A stretch of DNA of 64,000 bases from Enoplosus armatus (taxonomy: Eukaryota > Chordata > Actinopteri > Centrarchiformes > Enoplosidae), in the NCBI RefSeq assembly GCF_043641665.1, contig NC_092198.1, forward strand, positions 4,004,501-4,068,500, read 5' to 3'. Under the pieces are notes generated by a model. It saw nothing but the letters and a program-made list of their open reading frames with translations. It ran no database searches and had not been told where the DNA came from. The stretch's first letter is position 1. Each line of letters opens with the position of its first letter. Made by a program: the position numbers and the translations under genes. This document shows, in pieces, positions 46,641-58,127 of the stretch.

Positions 46641-49600
46641 ACCAGCCGACTGTTGGTTCACACTGAAGCACTCAAGCATCACACACTGCTCTGTATAGTT
46701 TCCTGCTTTTTTGTCCTTTGCCAATCACACCATTCTTTTAATACTTAAAGCAGTATTTAGTGCAACGATGTTGATTTTGGGGTGTTAATAAGAAAGTCTT
46801 GTCTTTTTTCCCCAAGTTTTACAGATTTACCAGAGTTGAAGCTATGAATGAGCTACCCTATTTTTAACCACATTTAAAGAGGTAGTAGTCCATACAGGTA
46901 GCAAATGGTGACTGTAAGCAACACAAGACATTTCAGTCTCATTTCACAAACTTTTTCATGGTGTTGACAGAACACAATATATTATTATACAATATTCTTG
47001 AATATTCTCGTATTTTGAAATGGTATCAAACAGATCATCTGCAGCTTTGATATATTTCATATCAACAAACATTTTAAAGCAGAAAGGTGGCAATAATTGT
47101 AGTAAAAGTCAAAACTTTTCGAGTGAAAAGATTCATGTTACTTTTGTAATGTAGCTTGTGGTGGCAGGGCCGACTGACTGCTTCTGGGTTTACTTCAATA
47201 CACTGATTATACTAACTAAAGCGAATAAATGCACATTACACAATATTGGCCAAACAATCAACTGATTATTCACGACAATAATAGTCACAATAATTGATAA
47301 TGAAAACAATTGTTAGGCCTTGCACAGATCTGGTATCAACAGGCGTCCTGGGTGATCCGATCACAAGAGGACAGCTGATGTCCTCCGGCTGCTCTTCTTC
47401 AACTCTCAGTGACTTACAGAGTTTCCTGATGGACAGATAGTTTTACTTGTTGCTAACCGCTAACTGTAGCTGCTGTTAGCTAATTAGCAAGTGGCCTATT
47501 AGTTGTAAAAAAAAATAAAATAAAATAAAGCTTTATTTAAGCCATTATGTCCATGCAGTGTATTAGAGCTCTTTTCATTGGCTTGAATAGAAAACAAAAT
47601 AAAACAGCATCACAGAGCTGGAAATTGTTGAGAACACTCCTAAAGCCGAACATTACTAAAACAAATGTTAGAAGTGTGCTAATATGGGTGTTATGACATA
47701 TGACTTAACATTTCTCTTCAACATCAGTGTCAGTTTAAGATATAGGTCATCTGAAAATATACTGTATGTTAACAGTCATAATATGAGGGGCAGCAGCCCA
47801 GCACGGAGGCCTGCAGTGTGAACACAGCCTCACTCTCAGTCTCCCAATCAACATGTTTCCTATTTGCTGCTTGATAGCTGCAACAGTTGAACAAGTTCTT
47901 TTCGGCATATGGTGTGACTGTGTGATTCCCAGTAGGTGGTACATTCTGCAGAGTAAATACATCTACACAGTACAGCAGCTGTGGACACAAGAAATGTTTT
48001 TACATTTCATCGCAAAGCTCAACACTTGTGACACTTGTATCTTCTTTCACAAAAGGTGACTGTTGTTAAGTCGATCACTCGCCACAGAGAAAACATTCCT
48101 ATCCTCTCTTGTCATTTAAAAACAGGCAGGCTGACATTGACTTGCCTGTTAAAACTTCCTTGTCATCAATGACAATTCTACAAGCCGGCTCCAGTGTGCC
48201 GTCTTGACAAGAAAACAAAATACTTGAGGAGACGACGGATTGCTGTTTTGAAAAATTTGACTGACTTCTCTTTTCAAACACTGCCGCGTGTAACCTGCGT
48301 CTGCAGAGGGAAATGCCGAATCATGTTGCCATCATCGCCTAAGACATTGCTAATGTGCAAAAACATTAGCATGAAAGAGACGTTAGTTTTGTTGTGATCC
48401 CTGACGCATCTTCTATGGAAGCCTCACATATTACAGAGCCAATTACAGTCCACATATGAAGACCTAAAGTGGTAAAACTGCCCTCCAGAGAGAGAGACGC
48501 ACTGCGGCGGTGGTTGATGGCCCATTCTCTGCATACTGCACTCCTTTTATTGGACTCCTGAATGGCAGCCTGTCTTTGTCACAACGATCTGAAAACTCCT
48601 GTCAGCAGAAGCTACAGGTGCTGCCTACGAAGCAATGAATTACACCTCCACTGAATTAATAAGCTATGGGGATGTATTTTAGAGATAAAACCAGCCATAG
48701 AAGCCAAATGATAATGACACGACAATAAACACACAACAACAAAAGCTTAAAATGAGGAGAAACAGAATACATTTGTCCAGACACGATAAAGTATCCAGAG
48801 GGACTTTTAAATAACATTTCAGAGCAAACAATCACTATCTATTATCTAATAATACACTGGGCAGGGAGGTAAAATACAGCACAGTGGAATCTGGGTCACA
48901 TTTGGTTTAAATAGTCAAATGCTGATACTCTTTACCTCTTATTAAGTCATATTAAAAAAGATTGAGTTTCAGGTCAGACTGAAGTGGGAAATGTAGAAGT
49001 CGAAGATAATAGGAGGTTGGATAAGGGTTCATTTTCAGGTCAGAGCGAGGGTTGCATAATGGGGATATTTCGGAATCTGAATATGATATTCAGCAAAGCA
49101 CAAACTTTTTATCGAAATATGTCTTCCTTACCTCTGCTCTGGGCACCGTCTATAGAGATACAGCAAATCCGCAAAGTGTCACCTGTCACCTGGTACTAGG
49201 TTGAGCGTCAACACTGCACTATCCAAAATGAGCACAGCCTCCGTCACACACCATGATGTAAATTGAAGTTGTTAAACCTGATAAGGAATCCATGTAAAAG
49301 CCAATGTGGCATTAATGGGGCCGGTGTTGCTGTTATTGAGTCTGATTCAATAAGGGAATTGCGATGGTGATTGAGGTCATCTTCCTCATCTGCTTCTTTC
49401 AAAAATAGTCCAACATCTGAGCTCATGAGACTTCTGCTTCCACACACTGCTGCTGACATCTTAATTTGCTTCTGCTGGGCAGGTTTACTACTCTGCAATG
49501 CTTTCGGAGAGGATTATACACCATGCCTATTTTATTCACCTCCAATTCTAATAGAAATATTTTAGCTTCTGGCAAAAAAGAGAAATCTTTTTTTGATTCA

Positions 49601-51567
49601 GTTTACTTCACCACATAAGACTGTTTGCTCATCCAGGAAAAATAGAGAACACTCACAGGTGAAACCTGCTTGATAATTGCTATTTTTCCACATTCATTTT
49701 CTTCTGCTGTATTTACACACAGGCCACAGGAAAGAGAAAAGGCTCCACAATTGAAGTTATTACATGGGGGTCACAGCCACTGACTTCAAACCATGAGAGG
49801 AACTCTGTCTCATCATTCCTTTTATACAGCTGCATGCCGCTTTCTGCAGATGCATTCAGCCGGCAAGTGACTGCTGCAGCGTCTCCCGGTGAAGGTGAAG
49901 TACCTGACTGCTCTCCCAGGGGTGGGCCATGATTGAGCAACTTTCCGAGTTCTCCATAAACAACAGCACTCCGGAGCAAGGAGCGTGGATGGGCCGGACC
50001 CTGCTACTGTCTAACCACAAAGAGATGCTGCTCCTAAAGTGATGAGCGAGCATTCCTGGTTCATTATTTTTTCAGCTAGACACAGGTTGTCACTTTGGCT
50101 CTGCAGAGAAAAAAATTCGAGACTTTCTCCTCCAGACTCATAGTTTGAGCTCTGAGTAGACATCTCTATTACCTTGCCAGTTGAGGCTTTTCCGCACACT
50201 GTTCCTGTTTTTGACAGTAGAAAGACATCTTTGTTCTTTTGTGTGGAGTGGAAAAAAACAGAAAGAGATGCAACCAGTAACCTGGGCCAAAAAATCTTAA
50301 ATTAACGAGCTAATTATACATGTTGCAGTAGAATAAGGTCATCTATGACACCAAGGTCATCGATGTCATTGTACCAAATATCTCCGTTAGTTACCTTTAT
50401 TTACTACAACTGCAGAGAGAACTTTATTTGAAACAGACAGACATTTATTTCTTGTATACAATGTATATATATTTAGGGGTTTTTGGCTTGATCTGAGTCC
50501 TTTAATATTAGGTATCTATACAGAGTCCGATCCCATACTGTACATATTTATCTAAATCTTTTTTTTTTTTTTTATTTGTATCTGACAAAAATAAGTCAAT
50601 AACAGGTGCAGCCTACAGGATTTCTCCCACGTTGTCTTTCATGAGCTAATTGATTCAAATACTGAGGGTCCTAATTCAAAACTATCAAGCTAAAGTATTG
50701 ATATGAACTCAATTCAAATTTAAATGGGAGAATGCAACTCCTGAAACTGACATGATGCAATCAGCTAGAGAGAGAAGACGCATTACTATAAAAAAAAACA
50801 GACATCTCTAACATATAGTAAGCACTGACTTGTGTGAGGCTGGAGTTTCGTACTGTCGTTTGTATGTTTGTCCAGCAGCAGTCAAGGTTAGATGTGATAG
50901 ATGAAATGAAATGCACACTATCAACGTCACCCCTTCTTCCTGTGCCTATGGGTGATTGTACAAAATATTCTTTCAATCAATCATTTTTATTAATCATCAC
51001 AAGGTTCAACCACAGCGAAATGCAATCTTGCTGGTTCCCACAATATGTGTATTAAGAGGAGTTTAAAAATAATAATGATATTAATATATGTGTACAGTGT
51101 GAAAGAAAAAAGCGTACAAACTCTGTTCTTCTAAATGGCACTCTTTCATGTTTATCTGCTGGAATGAATGCTTTTCGCAGGTGAGCAAGCTGAGGGAGGA
51201 TCTGCAGTAGGTCCCCTGACAGAAGAGAAGTTTTAATTAGCATTGCTCGCAGTTTGGGTCACCAACATAGACATCCATCTGAGACTGTTCAATATTTAAT
51301 TAAATGGCTCTTGCTTTACACCTTTGTTCACCTCAGAACACAATTCCCCGCAACACCTTTTATTCAGCCTCCCAATTAATCAGTGCAAAACACTTAATGA
51401 GAAACAGCTGTCAAAGCAAATACTCGATAAATCCCAAAAGCAGCTGCTGTTGTCTTAAGTGATATCAGATATTTAAAGTGTTACGCGGAGGTGTAAGAGC
51501 AATAGATTTTTTTAGATCTTGTCTATCAAATGCTCAAATATCTTTTGCAGATGTCTAAAGGGGGGAG
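46641..51567. other. Unannotated stretch
   Basis: Holds an (AAAAT)n-like run at 47507-47528 and a 15-base T run at 50559-50573. The frame at 49713-49979 on the minus strand contains GDAAAVTCRLNASAESGMQL, which superficially resembles an immunoglobulin strand, but it lacks the expected tryptophan spacing. No gene is supported. Confidence 0.4.
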
Positions 51568-52024
51568 GGGGACTCAGATCCTTTACGCAATACCGCAGTG
51601 TAGAAATACTGTAACAAGTAAAAGCACTTTACTTTAGTAAAAACACAAAAGTATTAGCATCAAAATACACTTAACATACCAAAAGTAAATGTCTTCAATG
51701 TGCAGAATGGCCCATTTTAGAATAATTTTTATCATTTGTACGTCACTCTAATGTTGCGGCTGATAAATGTGGGGCCAATTTTAATGATTTTATATTCTGC
51801 AGGGTAGCTTAACCTATAATAATATATCATCACTTATTAGTTTATTTATATCTTATCTTAATCATCTAAATCTGCAAAGTAACTCGTAACTGAAGTTATC
51901 AAATAAATGCAGTGGAGTAAAAAGAGGAGTAAAAGTATAAAGTAGCATAAAATGGTAATCATAAGTACCTCAAAATTAAAAGTACAGTACTTGAGTAAAT
52001 GTACTTAGTTACATTGCACCACAG
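51568..52024. mobile_element. Tol2-like hAT non-autonomous element, nearly complete
   Basis: The left end has ACTCAGATCCTTTACGC, the right end TTGAGTAAATGTACTTAG followed by GCACCACAG. These correspond to worn CAGTGGTGGAA-type hAT termini. The interior has the spaced AAGTA / AAAGTA motifs, AATGTGCAGAATGGCCCATT, and AAATAAATGCAGTGGAGTAA. No transposase. It is the most complete of three copies (with 19075-19385 and 58128-58197). Confidence 0.65.
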
Positions 52025-52310
52025 GTAGTAAACTCATCACTACCATCCACGAGCTCATTTGTTATCCCGACAAAATAGATGCAGGTCAACTGTTTATCTT
52101 CATCACATCCCCCATTCACTTCTCTTCAGGGAAAAGGAAGAATATATATATATTTATTTGTATTCATACTTTATGAAATTTGGATATTTGTCACCTTTAG
52201 GTTTTTTGTAGTGTTGCCACCTGTTGGTCTGTGTACAAGCCCATAGAATACAAAATACACATATCCCATTTGTCATTACCAAAAAGAGGCTAATTTTTGG
52301 CATGTGGCAT
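52025..52310. other. Unannotated stretch with short TA tract
   Basis: Only a (TA)n-like run at 52143-52154 is notable. Confidence 0.45.
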
Positions 52311-52375
52311 CAGTGTTGGGGTCATTATTGGAAAAAGGTAATAATGTGCACATTGCTTACTTTTTATAGATGTGA
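52311..52375. repeat. Possible hAT terminal fragment
   Basis: CAGTGTTGGGGTCATTATTG, then AAAAAGGTAATAATG and GCTTACTTTTTATAG resemble one terminus of teleost hAT elements that start CAGTGTTGGG and carry AAAAGTAAT motifs. Confidence 0.4.
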
Positions 52376-52786
52376 TTTGTTCCTGGCTTGTTGCTGAGTG
52401 AGAAAAGTAAAGTTGCACTATTCATTATACTTTAAATTGTGTGTTTTAGCTGATTAGGAGTTCTCATCCTGGAGGACCTTGGAGCTTATGAGGTAAAGTT
52501 GAAGGTACATTTCAATCTTCAGAAATACCTGGTTTTGCCTGTTTATGTAAGCTGTACTTTTCATTCTGATGTTTCCCCCAGGCAGCACAATATAGCAAAA
52601 ACATTTTTTTTTACAGTAAACATTTTGAGGCCACAGGTGTAATGAATTATTGGCTTACTGGTACACTTAAGTGGAACACGGCCATTATTAATGTTAATAA
52701 CACCTGTGCCCTTCCTTCAATAACAAGAACAAGGCCAGTTGTTAGGTTTTCCACAGATGGGTGAGAAAATACTCCTCTCTGGGGTA

Positions 52787-53447
52787 TTACAGTTTTTTCT
52801 CAATTGTTAAATCATGCTTAAAGAAAGTGGGATCCACTTCTCTTGCAAATGTGGGTTTCTCACATTTTTCACACCCTTTTCAAAACAGTTAACACAGATC
52901 ACAGAGAAAGACCCCCAAGCTCTATTGGATTAACTGTTAAACTAAAGGTAAACATCTATTCGCAGCTGATAGAAATGACTTGCATAATTATGAATCTCTA
53001 ATGCACCGGTGTGAAACTCCTTTGCACAACTCTTCAGCAATCAGTCCTTATCCATCTATAAAAGATGCCACCTCTGAGTTGCTATTTGCAAGCATGGATC
53101 AAAGAGGCCAAAGGCCCGTAAGGAGAGTAAGAGGCCAGGGCAGAGGGGCCCGAGGAAGAGTTTGCATAGTGGTGGAGGAGCCAAAAAGAATGACATGGAA
53201 AAATCTGATGCAGTACAATAAAACATTTTGTTTTGAGCACTTCTGAGTTTGGGTGAATTTTTCTATTGGTTCTCTGGTGAAGAAAGAATGCACAAACGAT
53301 GTGTGTAGTCCAGGTAGTTGCATGACAACGACAGATCATGGGCATGGAAAGACCTGCACAAACGAGTGAAATGAATGAAGAAAACCTCCTTAAAAAATGC
53401 ATCTGTTTTTTTACAGTATTTCAAAAGGGCATCTCAAAAAATTGTAA
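52787..53447. mobile_element. Internally deleted mariner/Tc1-like element with TIRs
   Basis: The left end TTACAGTTTTTTCTCA and the reverse complement of the right end, TTACAATTTTTTGAGA, form imperfect terminal inverted repeats; a TA precedes the left end. Between them lies a short frame resembling the N-terminus of a DDE_3-type transposase. The catalytic domain is missing, so this is a 661-bp deletion derivative. Confidence 0.5.
53094..53246 (+). pseudogene. N-terminal stub of a Tc1/mariner-like transposase
   Basis: ATG 53094 begins MDQRGQRPVRRVRGQGRGAR, an Arg/Gly-rich start I recall from a multicopy teleost family of DDE_3 transposases. After about 33 residues the resemblance is lost and the frame ends at 53244-53246. 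The longer frame from 52980 has no recognisable additional sequence, so 53094 is the preferred start. It sits within the inverted-repeat element at 52787-53447. Confidence 0.5.
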
Positions 53448-54369
53448 ACAGGGTACAGCTGGGTTTGTTATCTTTGGTAAAATCATCTTTGGGGAAAGGA
53501 ATACATGCTGTGATATGCTTACTTGCCTTTTTTTTGGCACATACTATAACTATGTAAAGTTACAAATGGCACTTTGTTTAGTGTGACTCAAGTGTGTCCT
53601 CTGTCCCGTTTGATCACAGGGATTATTCGGAGGTTTAGTCTTTTAAGTCCTGTTTCGTTTTTGCCCATCCAGCTTGTTAGCATTTAAATGACTTTTTGTA
53701 ATTGCCTAGGCAAGAATCTTGAAATAACATGAGGCGAATAGCTTTTTTTGGCCTCCTCCTCTGCACTCCCTCCTTGTTGTTAACCTCTCCATTCACTCTC
53801 AATTACAAACAAACAGAAAATCCTCGGGATTCCCGTCAGGAATTTGGTTCACTTCAAATGACTCACTTTGCCGCTGCTAGTCTGGCTTTGATGCGTGTGA
53901 CTTTGAGTTTCGCTAGCCCCCTACGTGGAGGAAATATGCACCAATTATTCGCACAAACCCCTGGGAATGAGCCATTAGAGAGACTAAAGTGGAGCATGCT
54001 GCTGGTGATCCCACAGAGCAGTTGCAAGAGCTTCTTTGAATGTGTGTGAGAGTGTGTGTGTGTATGTTTGTGAGGATAGTAAAGGGATTCCTGAGACGTC
54101 CCGCGGTGAAAGCTTATATTTACACATAAGTACTTTGGGCAGGGCATGACTTCATATTTAATCTTTAAGCCTCCATTCCAATATGCTTAAATCCAATAGG
54201 AACCTATAGAAGGAAGTGTGGGCAGAACATCCAGCAGCACTAACCGCTCTGCTGTCTACAGCTGCAGTTCACACCAGTGAACATCTCGAGGCCGCAAGAG
54301 TAGGATAATGCTTTATTTCCTGCAAGGATGGCGATGTTGGTTCGTCTTTTCATACAACACGTTCCTGAG
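53448..54369. other. Unannotated stretch
   Basis: The frame at 53729-54049 begins with a signal-peptide-like hydrophobic start (MRRIAFFGLLLCTPSLLL), but nothing downstream supports a real protein. A short TG tract lies at 54051-54064. Confidence 0.4.
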
Positions 54370-54462
54370 CAAGACATCTAAAAAACCACTGGACAGACAG
54401 CCATGGAATTTAATTCCTTCAGGATGACGTTGATGTTGATGACCCTCTAACCTTTCATCAGG
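54370..54462 (-). repeat. Dispersed repeat fragment, copy 3 (inverted)
   Basis: Read on the minus strand it contains TGAAAGGTTAGAGGGTCATC and AAATTCCATGGC, matching the same teleost family as 22900-22980 and 42865-42990. Confidence 0.5.
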
Positions 54463-54496
54463 CCTTCATTTTATCTAAAGTTCATCTGTCTGATTG

Positions 54497-54545
54497 GACT
54501 TGAATTTGTCTCGACTGACTTGAGACTGGACTTGCGGTAGTGACC
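54497..54545. repeat. GACTTG-rich dispersed repeat, copy 2
   Basis: TTGGACTTGAATTTGTCTCG and ACTGACTTGAGACTGG match the copies at 32036 and 55838. Confidence 0.55.
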
Positions 54546-54605
54546 TCACCCTCGGCCCATAAAATATGAGAATAGATTTAATATTAGTATATTAGATTAG
54601 ATTAA

Positions 54606-54840
54606 GTTCAAACCCGCTGGGGCCTTTCTGTGTGGAGTTTGCATGTTCTCCTCATGCCTGCGTGGGAACTCCGGCTTCCTCCCACAATCCAAAGGCATGC
54701 AGGTTAGGTTAACTGATGACTCTATATTGCCTGTAGGTGTTAGTGTGCGCGTGAACGGCTGGTCTGTCTCTATGTGTCAGCCCTGCAATAAACTGGCAAC
54801 CTGTCCATGGTGTACCCTAACCTAACCAATGACAGCTGTC
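54606..54840 (+). mobile_element. Teleost SINE-like repeat, well preserved
   Basis: GGCCTTTCTGTGTGGAGTTT, GCATGTTCTCCTCATGCC, CTCCGGCTTCCTCCCACAA, GCATGCAGGTTAGGTTAACTG, then GTCTGTCTCTATGTGTCAGC and ACCTGTCCATGGTGTACCC follow the order of one of the most common teleost short interspersed repeats. The 61-aa frame at 54643-54825 is a by-product. Conservation is higher than for other repeats in the window, suggesting a younger insertion. Confidence 0.75.
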
Positions 54841-54847
54841 AGGCATT

Positions 54848-55240
54848 TTAGTGGGACATGTGAGGTCTGACTCCGCTGACAGGTGGCTGCTTTCTTGTCT
54901 TGTTTTCATGTATACCAGGGTCGAGAGAGTCAGATAACACATATATGATGTTGGGAATGTGCAATGCCACAGTGAATGGATATCCGTCTTCCACAAGCAG
55001 CCAAAACCTGTCCAACTGAGTTGTGGTGAGTCTGATTTTAGTTTGGTTGATGGGCTCAGATTCAGTCATGTCAGACAGTGTTGAGGGCTGAGATGTACCA
55101 GCATTTGTGTTTACCTTGTCAAATCTTTCCATCACTACTCTGACCGTCGCTTTTTTTCTGATTGCTGTCAGCCTGAAAAACTCCCAAGCTGGAAAGCGTG
55201 TTGTGTTACCAAGACAAACTGCAATCATTAGCTGCGGCAT
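54848..55240 (-). CDS. Unidentified 130-codon open frame
   Basis: From ATG at 55240 the minus-strand frame begins MPQLMIAVCLGNTTRFP and contains QLDRFWLLVEDGYPFTVAL. Composition is protein-like, not repetitive, and it lies between a SINE (54606-54840) and a SINE tail (55384-55475). I recognise no domain. The length is near the chance maximum for a window of this size. It may be a fragment of an unrecognised mobile element. Confidence 0.2.
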   Translation of the reverse strand: MPQLMIAVCLGNTTRFPAWEFFRLTAIRKKATVRVVMERFDKVNTNAGTSQPSTLSDMTESEPINQTKIRLTTTQLDRFWLLVEDGYPFTVALHIPNIIYVLSDSLDPGIHENKTRKQPPVSGVRPHMSH

Positions 55241-55383
55241 AGCTGCATATTAAACAGTGTAGTGATTTTGATATTTATTACCCTCTTCATCTGTTTTGAT
55301 ATAATATAAATATCACCATTTTTTAATAAGATGAAACATAAAAATGGACAATAAATTAACAATGATAAAATAAATCATTATAA

Positions 55384-55475
55384 AGAGTACGGTCTAGACC
55401 TGCTCTATAAGTAAAGTGTCATGAGACTTTTGTTGTGATTTGGTGCTATATAAATACAATTGAATTGAATTGAAT
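55384..55475 (+). mobile_element. SINE/LINE 3' tail, copy 2
   Basis: GAGTACGGTCTAGACCTGCT, then TGTTGTGATTTGGTGCTATA and three ATTGA units repeat the tail seen at 14322-14402. Only the 3' end is present, as expected from 5' truncation. Confidence 0.65.
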
Positions 55476-55837
55476 AAATCTTGTGGCACCCTAGACCCAT
55501 CCTAAAATCCACTTTGGGAACCACTGATCTAGGATCTTTTATTAACACTGATAAGAGCAACGTGTTTTGCTCAGCAGTTCATCAGGCTAATAAAAAAGTG
55601 CAATGGGCCAGTCAGTCAAAGTCTCTGAAAAGATTTAATTTGGCTTAAAAGCAAAAACATTAAAGTCTAAAACTAAATAACACAGCAACCGGCAGGCCTT
55701 GCACAGATATAGACTGAATACAGTGTTTAATTATTAGCCATGTGCTCTGAAAGGACTGAAAGGTCTCAGCTATGTAAAAACACTATTAACATAGATTTGA
55801 TAATGTTCATTCAAAAGCATTCAAAGAGACCTGTAAC

Positions 55838-55965
55838 CCAAAGACTTGTGACTTGACTTGGTCTTGCCATAAAGGATTTCAGACTTGAAATAAAAATCTC
55901 TCGACTGACTCAAGACTTTATTTGAACATTTCTCAATTGACTTGAGACTTGACATGTCTTGGGCT
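55838..55965. repeat. GACTTG-rich dispersed repeat, copy 3
   Basis: CTTGTGACTTGACTTGGTCTT, then CTCTCGACTGACTCAAGACT and TTGACTTGAGACTTGACATG. It is a third member of the family at 32036 and 54497. Confidence 0.6.
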
Positions 55966-56865
55966 CGTCTCTCTCTCTACTATGAGACTTAACAAAGCCG
56001 TAGATCTCAGTGGATCTAATCAATCGTGTGCCTACATCTTGTACAACTATTACCATCAAATTACTCCTGCCTGTCCTCATTCCCCCAGTGATTCATTGTG
56101 GCTTCACTATATGTTGGCTGTCTACAGTATTGTCTGTGTCTTACCTTGTTCTCCCGAGCAGTACGCTCGTCTCCCCATGAATTAAATAGTTTCAAATGAA
56201 GAGCTGCCAGCAGCTATTTACTGTGAGTGCCTCTTCCTCCTCCTCCCTTTACAACATCTCTCACGAAACACAAAGGTGACCTCCGAGACTTGTGTATACC
56301 CCAAATCAAAAAGAGCCTGCAAGAGATGCAAGAAAAAAAAACTGTCAACTGTTTCCACAGATGTTTCAAGTATCCTATGTTTGGCTAAAAAGAAAGAAAG
56401 AAACGTAGATGTATTCTGTACTTCTATCTAACTCTTTATGATTCAGTGTCAGTTCAGTGGATTTAAACAAGGGTTTGACCCACACAGGTCTTTGAAGACT
56501 GCTAACAAACAATTACAAATACCGATTTCTCACTGAACTTATAATATAACCTGATTGAACATTAGGTTATTGTAAAATACGTGTAGTCTATGTTATGGTA
56601 TGGGGAACTATTGAACAAGGTAACAAACAGTAAATAATAAACAGTAATTTAGCATTTCACTGTGACTTGTCACAGTTCAAAACAGTCCTTATTGATCTTC
56701 TACTGGTCCTTCATGCAGCCCCTCAGTTCACCGTCTGTCTGAAACAAGCTGTTTTAGACAAACTGAACAACCTCCAAAAACTTGAAGAGTAGTCCTGAGC
56801 AGAGCGCTCCAATAACTTAGACAGCGTCCCTGTACGCGGTGGGCGTGCTGTGTCTGGATCAGATG
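55966..56865. other. Unannotated stretch
   Basis: No gene recognised. Confidence 0.45.
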
Positions 56866-57078
56866 ACCTGCTGGGGGGCGTGGCTGAGTGGAGTGACTGT
56901 ATAGTTGTGACATCACAACCTTACAGAAGTCCTGACGGCTCATTTAAAGGCACAGTGTCTGAATACGGGCTGTGTGCATTTTGTTTTGATACTTTCACAG
57001 TATTTATACAGCACCTAGAGCTGCTTTGTAATCAGACAAGACATGGAAATCTAATTTTCTACAATATGGGACCTTTAA
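56866..57078 (+). mobile_element. Truncated DNA-element repeat ending GGGACCTTTAA
   Basis: GGGGGGCGTGGCTGAGTGG, TATAGTTGTGACATCACAA, GAAGTCCTGACGGCTC, AGGCACAGTGTCTGAATACGG, GATACTTTCACAGTATTTAT and finally CAATATGGGACCTTTAA match an abundant teleost repeat. The right end is a known terminal sequence (TTAAAGGTCCCATATTG in reverse). The left terminus is absent. Confidence 0.6.
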
Positions 57079-57261
57079 TACAAAGACAATATCAGCACAG
57101 CTCATCACATAGGCATTTATCAGTCTAATCCTAAATAAAATCCATTTTAAAAAGGTCATCACCATAAGTCTACGGCCTAGGTCCATTCGCGGGTGATGCA
57201 GCTTGTCATACAGCAGGACGGGGCCCTTCAGCTCTTTCCTCTACAATGACGTCCTTCAGTA

Positions 57262-57558
57262 TTATTTGCAGTGGGAGCCTCCCAGACTGAGCTGAATGGT
57301 GCAAGGTAGGGCAATAAGGAGTGACAACGACAAGGAGAGGAGTGCTGTTGCCACGTACCCAATCACTGTGAATTCATTTGGGGGAGATGGAGGAAGTCTA
57401 ATCAGTCTCGCAGGATCACCCGTGGATTCTGTTCTATTCACAACAGCAGCATCTGCTCCAGCTGCATGAAGCATGGCACTCTCTACAGCGTCGCTCCCCG
57501 CTCTCACTGCAGAACGGCGAACGCTATCTGTGCCCTCTTTTCCTCTCATTCCTGTCAA
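57262..57558 (-). CDS. Candidate C-terminal exon with transmembrane or GPI-type tail
   Basis: The minus-strand frame of 98 codons lies in a locally GC-richer segment. It contains VRAGSDAVESAMLHAAGADA, then RLIRLPPSPPNEF, then a hydrophobic stretch of about 28 residues (TVIGYVATALLSLSLSLLIA onward) and a short tail GGSHCK before the stop. That is the architecture of a C-terminal membrane anchor or GPI-signal exon. An acceptor-like TTTTGACAG lies just upstream of the first codon on that strand. No family is recognised, and no other exon of a host gene was found nearby. Confidence 0.28.
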   Translation of the reverse strand: MTGMRGKEGTDSVRRSAVRAGSDAVESAMLHAAGADAAVVNRTESTGDPARLIRLPPSPPNEFTVIGYVATALLSLSLSLLIALPCTIQLSLGGSHCK

Positions 57559-57890
57559 AACACTGTGTAATTATGTTTAAAGTTCCAATTTCAGTGAAGA
57601 GGCCCATGTTTGTTTCTGTCTTTCAAGTCCCAGCTGCTCTGTTAATGCCTTGTAAAACTCATGAATTGGCACCATAAATAATCCTTTAAATGAGGCTTAA
57701 AGTACACAAGACTAAACCTTAGAAAAGAGTTGAACGTTGCAGGCTGAAGTCCATTTTAGGTCTCAAATCTTGTCAGTATCTTATCTATCTATCTCCTTTT
57801 TTTTATATTTCCTTTCTCGTTTCTTTTCTTCATTTTGTCTGATATTTAACACAGACAGGGTGAAAAGAAGTCCTGTATGAAAAATTTTAC
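57559..57890. other. Unannotated stretch
   Basis: Pyrimidine-rich near 57780-57835; nothing else recognised. Confidence 0.45.
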
Positions 57891-57990
57891 TTAAAGCTGC
57901 ATTAATCAATATTTTAATATATTATATTAACAATGGGTCAAGCATATAATATGAAAGGTGTTGCTCGTAGTGATGAACTCAAGGTTATGA
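57891..57990 (+). mobile_element. TTAA MITE family, copy 4 (left part)
   Basis: TTAAAGCTGCATTAATCAAT at the left end, then GGTGTTGCTCGTAGTGATGA, align with the copies at 40070 and 45270. The right part is missing. Confidence 0.55.
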
Positions 57991-58127
57991 ACCCAAGGAT
58001 ATGAACAATATATATAACAAAAAGCAGTAACAACCTAAAAAAAAAATTATAATATTCCCCCTTCCAATATTATATAGTACAGCCCTGGTCTTTACATGCT
58101 GTTTATTACATTTCAATCTACCTGTAA

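Noticed and set aside
49713..49979. Minus-strand frame with an immunoglobulin-like VTCRLNASAES stretch
   Set aside because: Only one cysteine-centred strand fits; the tryptophan and second cysteine are not at Ig spacing and no signal or neighbouring domain is present.
53729..54049. 106-codon frame with a signal-peptide-like start
   Set aside because: The hydrophobic start is followed by unremarkable sequence with no cysteine pattern, repeats or homology; initiation context and transcription are unsupported.
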